In this document: positions 1 through 8,807 of the stretch, piece after piece
Layout of the letters: every line of letters begins with the position of its first letter
Position numbering within the stretch: the stretch's first letter is position 1
NCBI GenBank assembly: GCA_050283925.1
Contig: JBNOAI010000004.1
Span: forward strand, 124,001-188,000
Direction: 5' to 3'
Source of the DNA: ZC4RG25 sp023428365
GTDB taxonomy: Bacteria; Pseudomonadota; Alphaproteobacteria; Rhizobiales; Hyphomicrobiaceae
Length of the DNA: 64,000 nt
Program-made: the position numbers and the translations under genes
Notes under the pieces: generated by a model
The model's database searches: none
What the model saw: only the letters and a program-made list of their open reading frames with translations
Told to the model about the DNA's origin: nothing

Positions 1-423
1 GCCCGCTAACCGGTCCAGTAATGCCGGATCCGAAGCGCGCTCCAGGCTGTGCTGAGCCTGCGACCTTCCCGATTCGATTGCGTCTCGCACGGTCTCGGCG
101 AGACGGTCGAACTCTCTGCGCGAGCCAGCTGCGAATCCACGATGACGGGGTGAACTCCTCCCGGGAATCATGACGCCGACGAGGAAACCTACGCCCAAGG
201 CAATGCCGAGAGCAGGCAGCGGATTCTGTCTCACCAGCTCCTGAGTGTCCTCAGCTGCGTGAATGGCGCGATCCTTTATCGCCCCAGCATTGTCCGCGAC
301 GCTGTCCTGAGCTTGCTCGGCCAGGCGTGCGAGTTCTGTCTTCAGCCCTTGGATCATCTCGGCAACGTCATCGAGACGGTGTGACTGCTGTTCTTCCATT
401 CCGGACTTGTCAGAAGTGGCCAT
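1..423 (-). CDS. DUF883/ElaB-YqjD-like membrane-anchored protein, C-terminus cut by window edge
   Basis: The frame reads open for 141 codons from an ATG at 423 to the window edge, so the C-terminus is missing. The visible protein begins MATSDKSGMEEQQS, has a charged helical region rich in Glu, Lys and Ala (about residues 15-60), then a Gly-rich hydrophobic segment (PLPALGIALGVGFLVG, about 68-85), and resumes charged helix. This resembles the ElaB/YqjD/DUF883 group, inner-membrane-anchored stress proteins, some of which associate with ribosomes. However, those normally carry the membrane segment at the C-terminus, and here the chain continues at least 55 residues past it. An EcfG-type promoter lies about 50 bases upstream, which fits a general-stress gene. 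The family call is inference from composition and the GxGxGxLxG membrane motif. Confidence 0.6.
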   Translation of the reverse strand, partial: MATSDKSGMEEQQSHRLDDVAEMIQGLKTELARLAEQAQDSVADNAGAIKDRAIHAAEDTQELVRQNPLPALGIALGVGFLVGVMIPGRSSPRHRGFAAGSRREFDRLAETVRDAIESGRSQAQHSLERASDPALLDRLAG

Positions 424-472
424 TCAGGTCTCCGAGTTCCGCGGTCTTGATCGAGTTTCCGGTTAAGTAAAA

Positions 473-498
473 AACGTCGATGGGCTATTTTCGGTTCC
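473..498 (-). promoter_or_regulatory. EcfG (general stress sigma factor) type promoter of the DUF883 gene
   Basis: On the minus strand GGAAC (498-494) is followed after exactly 17 bases by CGTT (476-473). This matches the GGAAC-N16/17-CGTT consensus of the alphaproteobacterial general-stress sigma factor EcfG. Transcription would start near 465, leaving a short 5' leader before the ATG at 423. Confidence 0.6.
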
Positions 499-648
499 GT
501 GCTGTCGGTTGCCGCAGCGACCAATAATCATCTTTGATATTAAACGGTATCAAACGGCTTCGATCCGCGTTTTGTAGTCAGGAACAAAGCATTGCCGACC
601 TTGGCATAGTAAAAACGTGGACCTGTTATCGGTGTCTGGGAGGGCATC

Positions 649-3468
649 GTGGGAAATTTCGAGACGCGGCCGGCTCTCCGTCGTGGCTGGCCTTTGTCGA
701 CGCATCTTCTTGCCTTGTGCTTGGCTGTCCTGTTGCCAGCGATCGTTCTGGGAGGTCTGGCGCTTTGGCAGTTGATCGCGGCTGAGCGCGCAGCGAGTGA
801 AGCGCGTGTGCTGGGTTTCATCAAAAGTCTTTCCAGCGATCTTGACCGGGAAATGCTGGGGTATTGGCGGCTCGGTGAGGCGCTGGGGGCCTCACCGGTG
901 CTTCGTTCGGCCCAGCTGGACGTCTTCGATCAACGTACCCGTCAAATGCAAGGCGGGCAGGCATGGTTTGTAATACTTTCGGATTCCGAGGGTCGACAGC
1001 TCATAAATACGGGCCTGCCCTGGACCTCGTTTCCATACAAAGCGGACGACGCGGATGCGATCCGCGAAGTCATCACGACGCGCAAACCTGTCGTGACGGG
1101 CCTGTTCTACGAAGGCACGCCACCCAAGCCTGTTGTTGGCGTGCGGCTTCCGGTGATGAACGGCACAGTCGTTTACATTCTGACGATCGCCATTCCCACG
1201 GAGGTTTTATCGCCTTTAATCGAGAGATATCTTGGCGCGTCGCGCATGATGATCAGCATTGCGGATGCGAATGATGTCGTCATAGCCAGCTCTCAGCGTA
1301 GCGCTGAGGAAGTCGGATCAAAGGTCTCGCAAGAGACGATAGATCAGCTGAAATCCGGGGCAGCGATCACGCGAACAACATTACGGTCTGGCCGCGAGGT
1401 TATCCGAGCGGTCGATCATTCTCCGACGACGCGCTGGATTGTCACCGCGACGGCGTCGGTCGAGGAACTGGCTCAGGTTTCGCGTAAGGAGTGGTGGACA
1501 TTTGCGACGACCGCCGCAGCCCTTATTGCGCTTTCGGCGCTGCTGGCCGTGGCATTCGCAAGACGTATCGCGATTCCCATTCAGCGCCTGTCTCGGATTA
1601 CGGATACAGGCCGCCCCGAGAAGCCACCGCCTTCCGGCATCGCGGAAGTTGATCGCGTCAGTGCCGCGCTTGCGCACTCGATTGATGAATTAGGCGCGAG
1701 TGAGGAACGGCTGCGCCTGGCTTTGGTCGCTGCTGGTGCGGGTGTCTGGGAGTACGACTTCTCTACGAAAACGGCGACTTGGTCGCCGGAGATGATGGGG
1801 CTTTACGGCTTTACGGGAGAGCAGCGTCCTCCGTCACGCGATCATCTCTGGTCCTTCCTGCTGGATGAGGATCGCGAACGCGTCCGTGAAGAAGCTCATA
1901 TCCAGATTACCAAGGGGGGACCGTTTGCCACCGAGTTCCGATTCAAACGGCCGGATGGCGCGACGATATGGGTGAGTTCGAAAGGGGTCGTTGAGCTTGG
2001 ATCCGACGGTCGTGCGCAGAAAGCCCGCGGCATCGATCAGGACATCACCGCTGCCAAGGAAGGGGAGGCGCAGCGGGAAGCACTCCTACGCATGAGCGCG
2101 GAACGTTTGAGCGAGCAACAAGCGCTCTACGATTCTGCCCCGATTGGGCTTGTTCTTCTCGATAGCGATCTGCGCGTGCAGCGGATCAATCGCGTGCTGG
2201 CGAATATGTTCGGCCAGCCTATCGAGGGTCTTATCGGTCGGCCGATCATGGAAATGCTGCCTCTTGCGAAGAACGCCATAGAGCCGCGACTTCACGAGGT
2301 CCTGCACACCGGCCAACCTGTCGCCGGAATCGAATTCTTTGAACCGGCAACCTATACCGAAGGCGAGCGCTGCTGGACGACCCAGCTCTACCCTCTGAAG
2401 GTCGAAAACACGGTCATCGGGGTGGGGATAGTGTGTGAGGACATAACAGAGAAAAAGCGCGCGGAACTCAATCAAGCTCACCTTGCCGCCATTGTCGATG
2501 CGGCCAGGGACGCTGTTATCAGTATTTCCTCTGATGCTCGTATCCGGAGCTGGAACCCTGGGGCGGAGCGCATGTTCGGCTATAGCGCGGCGGAGGCGAT
2601 CAGACGGCCTTCAGGCTTTCTCGTCCCGCCGGCGTCAGGCGAGCCTCAGAACGGTGTCTTCGAGGCGGCAATGGCGGGAGAGAGCGTCAACATCGAAACA
2701 AAGCGCCGCAGAAAGGACGGCACTGATATTCCGGTTTCGATCAGCGCATCACCAATGCGCGATGAGCGTGGGCAGATCATCGCTGTTTCAGTTTTATTTC
2801 GCGACATTTCGGAGCAGAGGCGGCGTGAAGAACACACGCGATTCATTATGCGTGAGCTGTCGCACCGTTCCAAAAACCTACTGGCGGTGATCCAGGCGAT
2901 GGGACGCCAGACCGCCCGCACGAGCCGCAATCTGGAGGATTTTCATTCCCGCTTTAACGCCCGGATTGCGGGTCTGGCCCGATCTCATGACCTCCTGGTG
3001 AAACAAGACTGGCGCGGTGTGCCAGTCACGGAACTCGTGCAAGGGCAACTCGCGCCATTCATCGACAGAACCGAAGAACAGTTGAGGTTTGCCGGGCCGG
3101 CGCTGCTTTTGAAGCCGGAAGCGGCGCAGAATATCGGCTTGGCGTTGCACGAACTAGCCACCAACGCTTCGAAGCACGGTGCGCTGAGTTCGCCCAAGGG
3201 GCGCATCGAGATTCACTGGGAGCTCGCGCAGCGGGAAGGGCAGCGTCGGTTTCGCATGACCTGGTGCGAACGTGGCGGGCCAGCAGTGATCCCTCCGGCT
3301 GACCGAGGCTTCGGCTGGACCGTTGTCGAAGTCATGGTGGGGCGGGCGCTCGATGGGGAGGCGCATATAGAGTGGCGCCCAGAAGGTCTCGAATGGCACC
3401 TGGACGCGCCTGCCACGTGCGTGGCGGCTGAAATCGGCCGTAGCTGGGATTTAGATAATATTAACTAA
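649..3468 (+). CDS. Multi-PAS sensor histidine kinase, HWE family
   Basis: This 939-residue membrane sensor kinase starts at a GTG preceded by a GGGAGG-like ribosome site. A membrane segment at about 17-42 and another at about 282-305 enclose a roughly 240-residue periplasmic region that looks like a double-Cache sensor. Three PAS domains follow (about 350-465, 485-600, 608-730), each ending in a DIT/DIS-type C-cap motif. The kinase part has the phospho-acceptor His739 in ELSHRSKNLLAVIQ, the N-box HELATNASKHG (834-844) and a W-x-E motif (TWCERGGP). These define the HWE family, common in Hyphomicrobiales and often linked to the general stress response. It would phosphorylate a response regulator; the single-domain regulator 14 bases downstream is the obvious candidate. 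The ligand is unknown. Confidence 0.9.
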   Translation: MGNFETRPALRRGWPLSTHLLALCLAVLLPAIVLGGLALWQLIAAERAASEARVLGFIKSLSSDLDREMLGYWRLGEALGASPVLRSAQLDVFDQRTRQMQGGQAWFVILSDSEGRQLINTGLPWTSFPYKADDADAIREVITTRKPVVTGLFYEGTPPKPVVGVRLPVMNGTVVYILTIAIPTEVLSPLIERYLGASRMMISIADANDVVIASSQRSAEEVGSKVSQETIDQLKSGAAITRTTLRSGREVIRAVDHSPTTRWIVTATASVEELAQVSRKEWWTFATTAAALIALSALLAVAFARRIAIPIQRLSRITDTGRPEKPPPSGIAEVDRVSAALAHSIDELGASEERLRLALVAAGAGVWEYDFSTKTATWSPEMMGLYGFTGEQRPPSRDHLWSFLLDEDRERVREEAHIQITKGGPFATEFRFKRPDGATIWVSSKGVVELGSDGRAQKARGIDQDITAAKEGEAQREALLRMSAERLSEQQALYDSAPIGLVLLDSDLRVQRINRVLANMFGQPIEGLIGRPIMEMLPLAKNAIEPRLHEVLHTGQPVAGIEFFEPATYTEGERCWTTQLYPLKVENTVIGVGIVCEDITEKKRAELNQAHLAAIVDAARDAVISISSDARIRSWNPGAERMFGYSAAEAIRRPSGFLVPPASGEPQNGVFEAAMAGESVNIETKRRRKDGTDIPVSISASPMRDERGQIIAVSVLFRDISEQRRREEHTRFIMRELSHRSKNLLAVIQAMGRQTARTSRNLEDFHSRFNARIAGLARSHDLLVKQDWRGVPVTELVQGQLAPFIDRTEEQLRFAGPALLLKPEAAQNIGLALHELATNASKHGALSSPKGRIEIHWELAQREGQRRFRMTWCERGGPAVIPPADRGFGWTVVEVMVGRALDGEAHIEWRPEGLEWHLDAPATCVAAEIGRSWDLDNIN

Positions 3469-3482
3469 GTCACACTCCGTAT

Positions 3483-3956
3483 ATGTCATCCGCGCAACAT
3501 CAAATAGCATCACGAGTTTCACGAAATCGAAAGAGTGGAACTTCTACCGCGCGCGCGTGTCTATTCAGTATGGCAAGGCATTTAACAGGATTGAGAATTC
3601 TGCTCGTTGAGGACGAGCCACTGCTGGCTTGGGAGCTGGAAGCGGCGCTCATTGAGGCAGGCGCGACCGTCATCGGGCCGGCGAAGACGCTCGCCATCGG
3701 GTGCGCGCTGGCGCAGCAGGAAGATTTGGCTGCGGCGGTTTTGGATGTGCAACTCGGCAAGGAGCAGTCGGGCCCGATCGCCGAGGCGCTCTATGAGCAA
3801 GGCGTTCCGTTCGTTTTCCACACCGGAAACGTGGGTGCACAAGAACTCGCTGAGCTGTGGGCTGCTCCAGTCGTCACGAAGCCGTCGACGCCCGACATCG
3901 TCATTGCTTACGTCACCAAACTCGTTCGACCAGACCGCGTTCCGGCTCGACTATAG
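3483..3956 (+). CDS. Single-domain response regulator (receiver only)
   Basis: A CheY-like receiver domain occupies almost the whole protein: acidic pair VEDEP near the start, phosphoryl-acceptor Asp88 in AVLDVQLG, the switch motif PFVFHTGN and the conserved Lys in VVTKPS. No output domain follows. The PFVFHTGN stretch resembles the FAT-GUY-type receivers that work with HWE kinases. The upstream ATG (3483) gives 157 residues; an ATG at 3570 (MARHLTGLRILLVEDE) gives 128 and is closer to the usual family length, and neither has a clear ribosome site. It is probably cotranscribed with the HWE kinase gene. Its last codons overlap the end of the convergent copper ATPase gene by a few bases. Confidence 0.85.
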   Translation: MSSAQHQIASRVSRNRKSGTSTARACLFSMARHLTGLRILLVEDEPLLAWELEAALIEAGATVIGPAKTLAIGCALAQQEDLAAAVLDVQLGKEQSGPIAEALYEQGVPFVFHTGNVGAQELAELWAAPVVTKPSTPDIVIAYVTKLVRPDRVPARL

Positions 3957-6401
3957 CTTAGCGCGGCTCAAGCGGAGCGCGTTGCCGATGACGCTCACCG
4001 AGGATAGCGACATGGCGGCGGCCGCAATAATCGGCGACAGTAGAATGCCGAACGCAGGATAGAGAACGCCCGCCGCCACCGGCACCCCCAAAGCGTTATA
4101 GACGAAGGCAAAGAACAGGTTCTGACGAATGTTGCTCATCGTCGCCTGGGATAAGTGCCGCGTGCGGACGATGCCGGTGAGATCGCCTTTCAAGAGCGTT
4201 ATCCCGGCGCTCTCTATGGCAACGTCGGTGCCCGTTCCCATGGCAATTCCGACGTCGGCGGCAGCCAGAGCAGGAGCATCGTTGACGCCGTCACCCGCCA
4301 TCGCGACAACGCGGCCTGCGGCGCGCAGCCGTTCGACAATTCGGGCTTTGTCTTCCGGCAGAACTTCAGCCTCGACCTCAGCAATGCCGAGGCGGCGCGC
4401 GACGGCCTGAGCTGTGATGGCGTTGTCGCCGGTGAGCATGACGACGTGCAGGCCGGCGCTCGTCAGCTCCTCCACGGCAGCGGGTGTGGTCGACTTGATC
4501 GGATCAGCAATTGCGATCACGCCAGCGGGACGGCCATCGATGGCGACCAGGATCGCAGTCGCGCCGTCTTTGCGCAGTCGATCAGCTTCGATTTGCAGCG
4601 ATGTGCTGTCGATGGACGCGTCCTGCATCAGGCGCGCATTGCCGATAACAACGGAATGGCCATCGACTTGTCCAACCACGCCTTTGCCCACCGGCGAGTC
4701 GAAGTCGGTGGCCGTGCTGAGCGTGATACCGCGTTCCGTCGCCGCGGAGACGATCGCTGTCGCCAGGGGATGCTCGCTACCGCGTTCCAGGGTGGCGGCA
4801 AAACGTAAGATTTCCGCTTCGTCAAAGCCGGGTTGCGGGCGGATCGCCGTGACCTTCGGGCGGCCTTCCGTCAGCGTGCCTGTCTTGTCGATGACGATGG
4901 TGTCGACCTTTTCCATCCGTTCGAGGGCTTCGGCGTTCTTGATCAGGACGCCGCTTTGCGCCCCGCGCCCGACGCCAACCATGATGGACATCGGCGTGGC
5001 TAGTCCGAGAGCGCACGGGCAGGCGATGATGAGCACGGATACCGCCGCGATCAGTGCGAAGGTCAAGCGTGGCTCCGGCCCCCACAGCATCCACGCTGCG
5101 AACGCAAGAACCGCGACGGCCAGCACCAGCGGAACGAACCAGCCACTGACCTGATCGGCGACGCGCTGAATAGGGGCGCGGCTGCGCTGCGCCTGCGCGA
5201 CCATTTGTACGATGCGCGACAGAACGGTGTCGCTGCCAACTTTGCCGGCGCGCATCGTGAAGCTGCCGGTCTGGTTCATGGTGCCACCGATCAGCGCCGC
5301 CCCAGGCGACTTGGTGACAGGCATGGACTCGCCGGTAATCATCGACTCATCGATAGAGCTGCGGCCCTCGATGAGATCGCCGTCGACCGGAACCGCTTCG
5401 CCGGGGCGTACGCGCAATGTATCGCCGACGGCGACGTGATCGAGGGCGACGTCTTCATCGTTGCCGTCCGGACGAACGCGGCGCGCTGTTTTGGGCGTAA
5501 GGTCGAGCAAGGCTCGGATCGCGCCGCCGGTCTTCTCACGTGCGCGCAATTCCAGAACCTGACCGACCAGCACGAGCACCGTAATGACGGCGGCGGCTTC
5601 GAAATAAACGCTGACGGCCCCATCGTGGCCGCGGAACGCATCAGGAAACAGATGCGGTGCAACGGTTGCGACGACGCTGTAGATCCACGCGACGCCGGTG
5701 CCGATCGCGATCAGCGTGAACATGTTGAGATTGCGCGTGACGAGTGACTGCCATCCGCGCTGGAAGAATGGCCAGCCTGCCCACAGCACTACGGGTGTCG
5801 CGAGGAGCAGTTGAATCCAGTTGGAGGTCTGCTGGCCGATCGCGTGCGTGAGGCCCGTCAGGTGGCCTCCCATCTCCAGGATGAAAACAGGCAGAGCCAG
5901 CGCCGCGCCGATCCAAAGGCGCCGCGTCATGTCGATCAGTTCGGGATTTGGGCCGGTATCCGCAGTGACGAGCTCTGGTTCCAGCGCCATGCCGCAAATC
6001 GGGCATGTGCCGGGGCCGACCTGGCGGATTTGTGGATCCATGGGGCAGGTGTAGATCGTGCCCTCGGGAACAGGCTCCGCTTCGCGCTGCTCGGGATTGA
6101 GATAGAGTTCCGGATCAGCCTCGAACTTCGTTTTGCAGCGGGCGGCGCAGAAGTAATAGGTGCGGCCCTTATAGTCCGCGCGATGCTTCGCCGTGTGCGG
6201 ATTAACCGTCATGCCGCATACGGGGTCTTTCACGGCCTCGGATGTTGGAGGATCAGCGGGCGACTTTGCACCATGGCCACCGCAGCAACTGCTTTCCTGT
6301 TTCGCCACCGGCTGAGGCGCGGAGCTGTGACTCCCGCCGCAGCATCCTGACTTTTCCGCGTCTGCAGGCTTATGGGTGTGATGATGCGCGTGATCCGCCA
6401 T
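3951..6401 (-). CDS. copA: Cu(I)-exporting P1B-type ATPase with YHS and HMBD metal-binding N-terminus
   Basis: This heavy-metal ATPase pumps Cu(I) out of the cytoplasm using ATP. I start it at the ATG at 6401 (MADHAHHHTH), which has GGAAGG six bases upstream, giving 816 residues. The N-terminus is His-rich with two CCGG patches, followed by a YHS/TRASH domain (DPVCGMTV...YYFCAARCK) and a heavy-metal-binding domain (YTCPMDP...CPICGMALEPE) in place of a classic HMA domain. The core shows the TGES actuator loop, the CPC motif (ACPCALGLATP), the phosphorylated Asp505 in DKTGTLTEG, and GDGVNDAPAL. YN and MSLSS in the last two membrane segments point to Cu(I) specificity. It is divergent from a CsoR repressor gene across a shared operator region. 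Confidence 0.93.
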   Translation of the reverse strand: MADHAHHHTHKPADAEKSGCCGGSHSSAPQPVAKQESSCCGGHGAKSPADPPTSEAVKDPVCGMTVNPHTAKHRADYKGRTYYFCAARCKTKFEADPELYLNPEQREAEPVPEGTIYTCPMDPQIRQVGPGTCPICGMALEPELVTADTGPNPELIDMTRRLWIGAALALPVFILEMGGHLTGLTHAIGQQTSNWIQLLLATPVVLWAGWPFFQRGWQSLVTRNLNMFTLIAIGTGVAWIYSVVATVAPHLFPDAFRGHDGAVSVYFEAAAVITVLVLVGQVLELRAREKTGGAIRALLDLTPKTARRVRPDGNDEDVALDHVAVGDTLRVRPGEAVPVDGDLIEGRSSIDESMITGESMPVTKSPGAALIGGTMNQTGSFTMRAGKVGSDTVLSRIVQMVAQAQRSRAPIQRVADQVSGWFVPLVLAVAVLAFAAWMLWGPEPRLTFALIAAVSVLIIACPCALGLATPMSIMVGVGRGAQSGVLIKNAEALERMEKVDTIVIDKTGTLTEGRPKVTAIRPQPGFDEAEILRFAATLERGSEHPLATAIVSAATERGITLSTATDFDSPVGKGVVGQVDGHSVVIGNARLMQDASIDSTSLQIEADRLRKDGATAILVAIDGRPAGVIAIADPIKSTTPAAVEELTSAGLHVVMLTGDNAITAQAVARRLGIAEVEAEVLPEDKARIVERLRAAGRVVAMAGDGVNDAPALAAADVGIAMGTGTDVAIESAGITLLKGDLTGIVRTRHLSQATMSNIRQNLFFAFVYNALGVPVAAGVLYPAFGILLSPIIAAAAMSLSSVSVIGNALRLSRAKL

Positions 6402-6420
6402 GTTGGCCTTCCGCAGTTTG

Positions 6421-6440
6421 ATAAACCCCCTGGGGGTATC
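6421..6440. promoter_or_regulatory. CsoR-type operator 1
   Basis: ACCCCC-T-GGGGGT (6425-6437) is a perfect odd palindrome followed by AT, resembling the GC-run palindromes bound by CsoR/RcnR-family repressors. It lies about 20-30 bases upstream of the copA start codon, between promoter and ribosome site, where a bound repressor would block copA. Confidence 0.6.
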
Positions 6441-6448
6441 CGTTGGAC

Positions 6449-6486
6449 TTGACGAATAATACCCCATGGGGGTATCTGTCAAGTCA
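6449..6486. promoter_or_regulatory. Overlapping divergent promoters with CsoR-type operator 2
   Basis: ATACCCC-ATG-GGGGTAT-like palindrome at 6459-6475. On the plus strand TTGACG (6449-6454) and GTATCT/TATCTG (6472-6478) flank it. On the minus strand TTGACA (6481-6486 complement) and a TATTAT/TATTCG-like -10 flank it too. One repressor dimer/tetramer would therefore sit in the spacer of both promoters, giving joint copper-responsive derepression of copA and csoR. Confidence 0.6.
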
Positions 6487-6761
6487 TGCAGGAGAAAGCC
6501 AAATCAAGTTGTCTGAAACGCCTGGGCCGGATCGAGGGGCAGGTGCGCGGCTTGGCGCGCATGGTCGAGGACGATCGCTATTGCATCGATATCGTCACGC
6601 AGATTTCGGCGGTGCGGGCCGCATTGCGGCGTGTGGAGGAGGAAATTCTCCAGGACCATGTCGCGCATTGCGTCGAGCACGCCATTGCCAGCGGCGATGC
6701 CTGCGAGCAGCGCCAGAAGGTCGCCGAGCTGATCAGCGTGCTGTCGCGCGCCAATCGCTGA
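6486..6761 (+). CDS. csoR: CsoR-family copper-sensing transcriptional repressor
   Basis: This 91-residue all-helical DUF156 protein begins MQEKAKSSCLKRLGRIEGQVRG, the typical DNA-contacting N-terminus. Cys33, His58 and Cys62 have the same spacing (25 and 4 residues) as the Cu(I) ligands Cys36/His61/Cys65 of Mycobacterium tuberculosis CsoR, so it should sense Cu(I) and release DNA when loaded. No ribosome site precedes the ATG, and the predicted transcription start falls within a few bases of it, so the mRNA may be leaderless. The adjacent divergent copA and the two GC-run operators support autoregulation plus control of copA. Confidence 0.88.
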   Translation: MQEKAKSSCLKRLGRIEGQVRGLARMVEDDRYCIDIVTQISAVRAALRRVEEEILQDHVAHCVEHAIASGDACEQRQKVAELISVLSRANR

Positions 6762-6790
6762 AACTTCGAGGCGCCGCCGCTGGTGGCGAT

Positions 6791-7198
6791 TCAGTGTCTG
6801 ATCATATCCACGACATCGGTGCACGCCGCGATACATTGCCGGCACGTGTCGGCGCACATGCGGCAATGCTCGTGATGCTGAGCGTGTTGTTGGCATTCCT
6901 CCGCGCAGGCGCGGCAGGCGGTGATGCACGCTTGAAGCTGGGCCAGCCAGATTTCCGGTGCGATCATGCTAGGGCGTGACAGAAGACGTGCGGCCGTCGC
7001 GCAAACATCCGCGCAATCGTGATTGAGCCGTATGCAGCGGACCATCTGTTTGAGTTCTGATTCCCCGAGATCGGCATCGGCGCAACTCAGGCAGGTTTGC
7101 GTGCACGCCTGCAGGATATCGATGCAATCAGCGATGTCATTCAGCGCTGACGGGCGCGGGTTGGGATGGGTCTGCAGCATTTGTGCGGTATGATGCAT
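6791..7198 (-). CDS. Four-helix-bundle copper-storage protein (Csp3-like, DUF326)
   Basis: The 135-residue protein starts at the ATG at 7198 (MHHTAQMLQTHPN) with GGAGAGG just upstream. It is studded with Cys and His in helical spacing: DCIDILQACTQTCLSCADAD, DCADVCATAA, ACITACRACAEECQQH and CRMCADTCRQCIAACT. This is the signature of Csp copper-storage proteins, which bind many Cu(I) ions through Cys lining the core of a four-helix bundle. There is no signal peptide, so it is the cytosolic Csp3 type. It is convergent with csoR and sits beside copA, consistent with buffering excess copper that CopA then exports. Confidence 0.87.
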   Translation of the reverse strand: MHHTAQMLQTHPNPRPSALNDIADCIDILQACTQTCLSCADADLGESELKQMVRCIRLNHDCADVCATAARLLSRPSMIAPEIWLAQLQACITACRACAEECQQHAQHHEHCRMCADTCRQCIAACTDVVDMIRH

Positions 7199-7279
7199 GT
7201 TGCCTCTCCGGATAGCGGTTTGCCTTGAGGAGGAAACGATCAAACCGCTGACGCGATCCCTTCGGGGAGCTGCGCGGAG

Positions 7280-8797
7280 CTAGCCGAGGACGGTTGTGCT
7301 GTCTGTCATGAGATCGGCGAGCACTGCGGGAAGCATTTCCGGGAGATCCTCCGCTATCAGGCCAGGACCGAACGCAGCGGCCGACGCGCCATGCAACCAG
7401 ACGGCGGCACAGGCCGCCTCGAATGCGGGCATGTGCTGCGCGAGCAAGCCCGTTACGAAGCCCGCCAGCACGTCGCCCGAACCGGCCGTTGCGAGCGTTG
7501 GAGGCGCATTCTCATTGATTGCCGCGCGGCCGTCAGGCGCGGCAATCACGGTGTCCGCGCCTTTCAGAATCACGATTGCGCCTGTCATGGCGGCAGCGCG
7601 GCGTACGCGCTCCAGCTTCGGCAGGTCGATCAGATCGGGAAACAGGCGCGCGAATTCGCCGTCATGAGGGGTGAAGACGACGGGACGCTCGTTGGCGCGG
7701 ATCGCGGAAACGAGAGTATCTCTGCTGTCGGCAAACACGGAAAGGGCATCGGCGTCGAGCACCACGCTTGCGCCTGAGGCGAGCACGGCGAGAGTGCGTT
7801 TGCGTGTTTGATCATCGACGCCTGCCGCCGGACCGATGAGTACCGCATTGAACCGCCGGTCGGAGAGCATCGCCGCGAGGGCGTCCGCATCGTTGATCTC
7901 TCTCAGCATGATCGCCGTCAGATGCGCGGCATTGATCGAGAGGGCATCCGTTCCGCTGGCGATGGTGGCGAGACCCGCACCAATTCTCAATGCGCCACGC
8001 GCCGATAGCCGCGCCGCTCCTGTTCGCCAAGCTGGCCCGGAGACCACGACCGCGTGTCCCCGCGCATATTTGTGCCCGTCGAGACGCGGGATCGGCAGAT
8101 GCTTGATCCACAGTTCCGGCGCGTTGGCGAATGTCCGTACGCCAATCGATGACAGGACGCTCGCGTCGATGCCGATCTCGGCGAGGTGCGTCACGCCGCA
8201 ACGCAGCCGCCCTGGCAGCAGCACGTGTCCGGGCTTGCGGCGGAAGAAGGTAACGGTGCGATGCGCCTGAAACGCTGCTCCGTGGATTTCCCCGGTGCTG
8301 CCGTCGATGCCGCTTGGGACATCGACTGCGAGGATCGGCTGACCCGTGGCGGCGAGACGCGCCGCGACATCCGCTGCGACGCCGTCGAGGGGCCGCGACA
8401 ATCCCGCGCCGAAGAGCGCGTCGATGACGAGGCCCGCGCCATCGGCAGTGGCTGCGGTCATGGCGCTGATAGGTCCGTTCCAGGCGGTTGCCATGTGGGC
8501 CGCGTCGCCTTTCAACGCGTCGCGGGATCCCAACAATGCAACTGCCACTTGATAACCGCGCTCCCGCAGCAGGCGGGCCGCCACGAAGCCATCGCCGCCG
8601 TTATTACCTGGTCCGCACAACACGGCGATCCGCGTACCCTTATCAGCCATCCGCGCGGCCTCGTCGGCGACCGCTCGGCCTGCATTCTCCATCAGCGTCA
8701 GCCCCGGAATGCCGGAGGCGATCGCGAGCCGGTCGGCGCGTGACATCTCATCGGCTGTAAGCAGTTCGAGGCCGGTTGAAGCGCGATGCGTTGTCAT
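7280..8797 (-). CDS. nnr: Bifunctional NAD(P)H-hydrate epimerase / ADP-dependent NAD(P)H-hydrate dehydratase
   Basis: This 505-residue fusion repairs damaged NAD(P)HX. The N-terminal half (about 1-215) is a YjeF_N epimerase with GPGNNGGDGFVAARLL and DALFGAG. The C-terminal half (about 225-500) is the YjeF_C/ribokinase-fold dehydratase with HKYARGHAVVVSGP, FTPHDGEFARLF, LKGADTVIAAPDG and the catalytic NAPPTLATAGSGDVLAG stretch. Length and domain order match E. coli YjeF (Nnr). It lies upstream of glnB on the opposite strand, as in many Hyphomicrobiales. The ATG at 8797 has only a weak ribosome site. It may be cotranscribed with the VOC gene just upstream (10 bases between the two). Confidence 0.93.
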   Translation of the reverse strand: MTTHRASTGLELLTADEMSRADRLAIASGIPGLTLMENAGRAVADEAARMADKGTRIAVLCGPGNNGGDGFVAARLLRERGYQVAVALLGSRDALKGDAAHMATAWNGPISAMTAATADGAGLVIDALFGAGLSRPLDGVAADVAARLAATGQPILAVDVPSGIDGSTGEIHGAAFQAHRTVTFFRRKPGHVLLPGRLRCGVTHLAEIGIDASVLSSIGVRTFANAPELWIKHLPIPRLDGHKYARGHAVVVSGPAWRTGAARLSARGALRIGAGLATIASGTDALSINAAHLTAIMLREINDADALAAMLSDRRFNAVLIGPAAGVDDQTRKRTLAVLASGASVVLDADALSVFADSRDTLVSAIRANERPVVFTPHDGEFARLFPDLIDLPKLERVRRAAAMTGAIVILKGADTVIAAPDGRAAINENAPPTLATAGSGDVLAGFVTGLLAQHMPAFEAACAAVWLHGASAAAFGPGLIAEDLPEMLPAVLADLMTDSTTVLG

Positions 8798-8807
8798 GCC
8801 TGGTACG

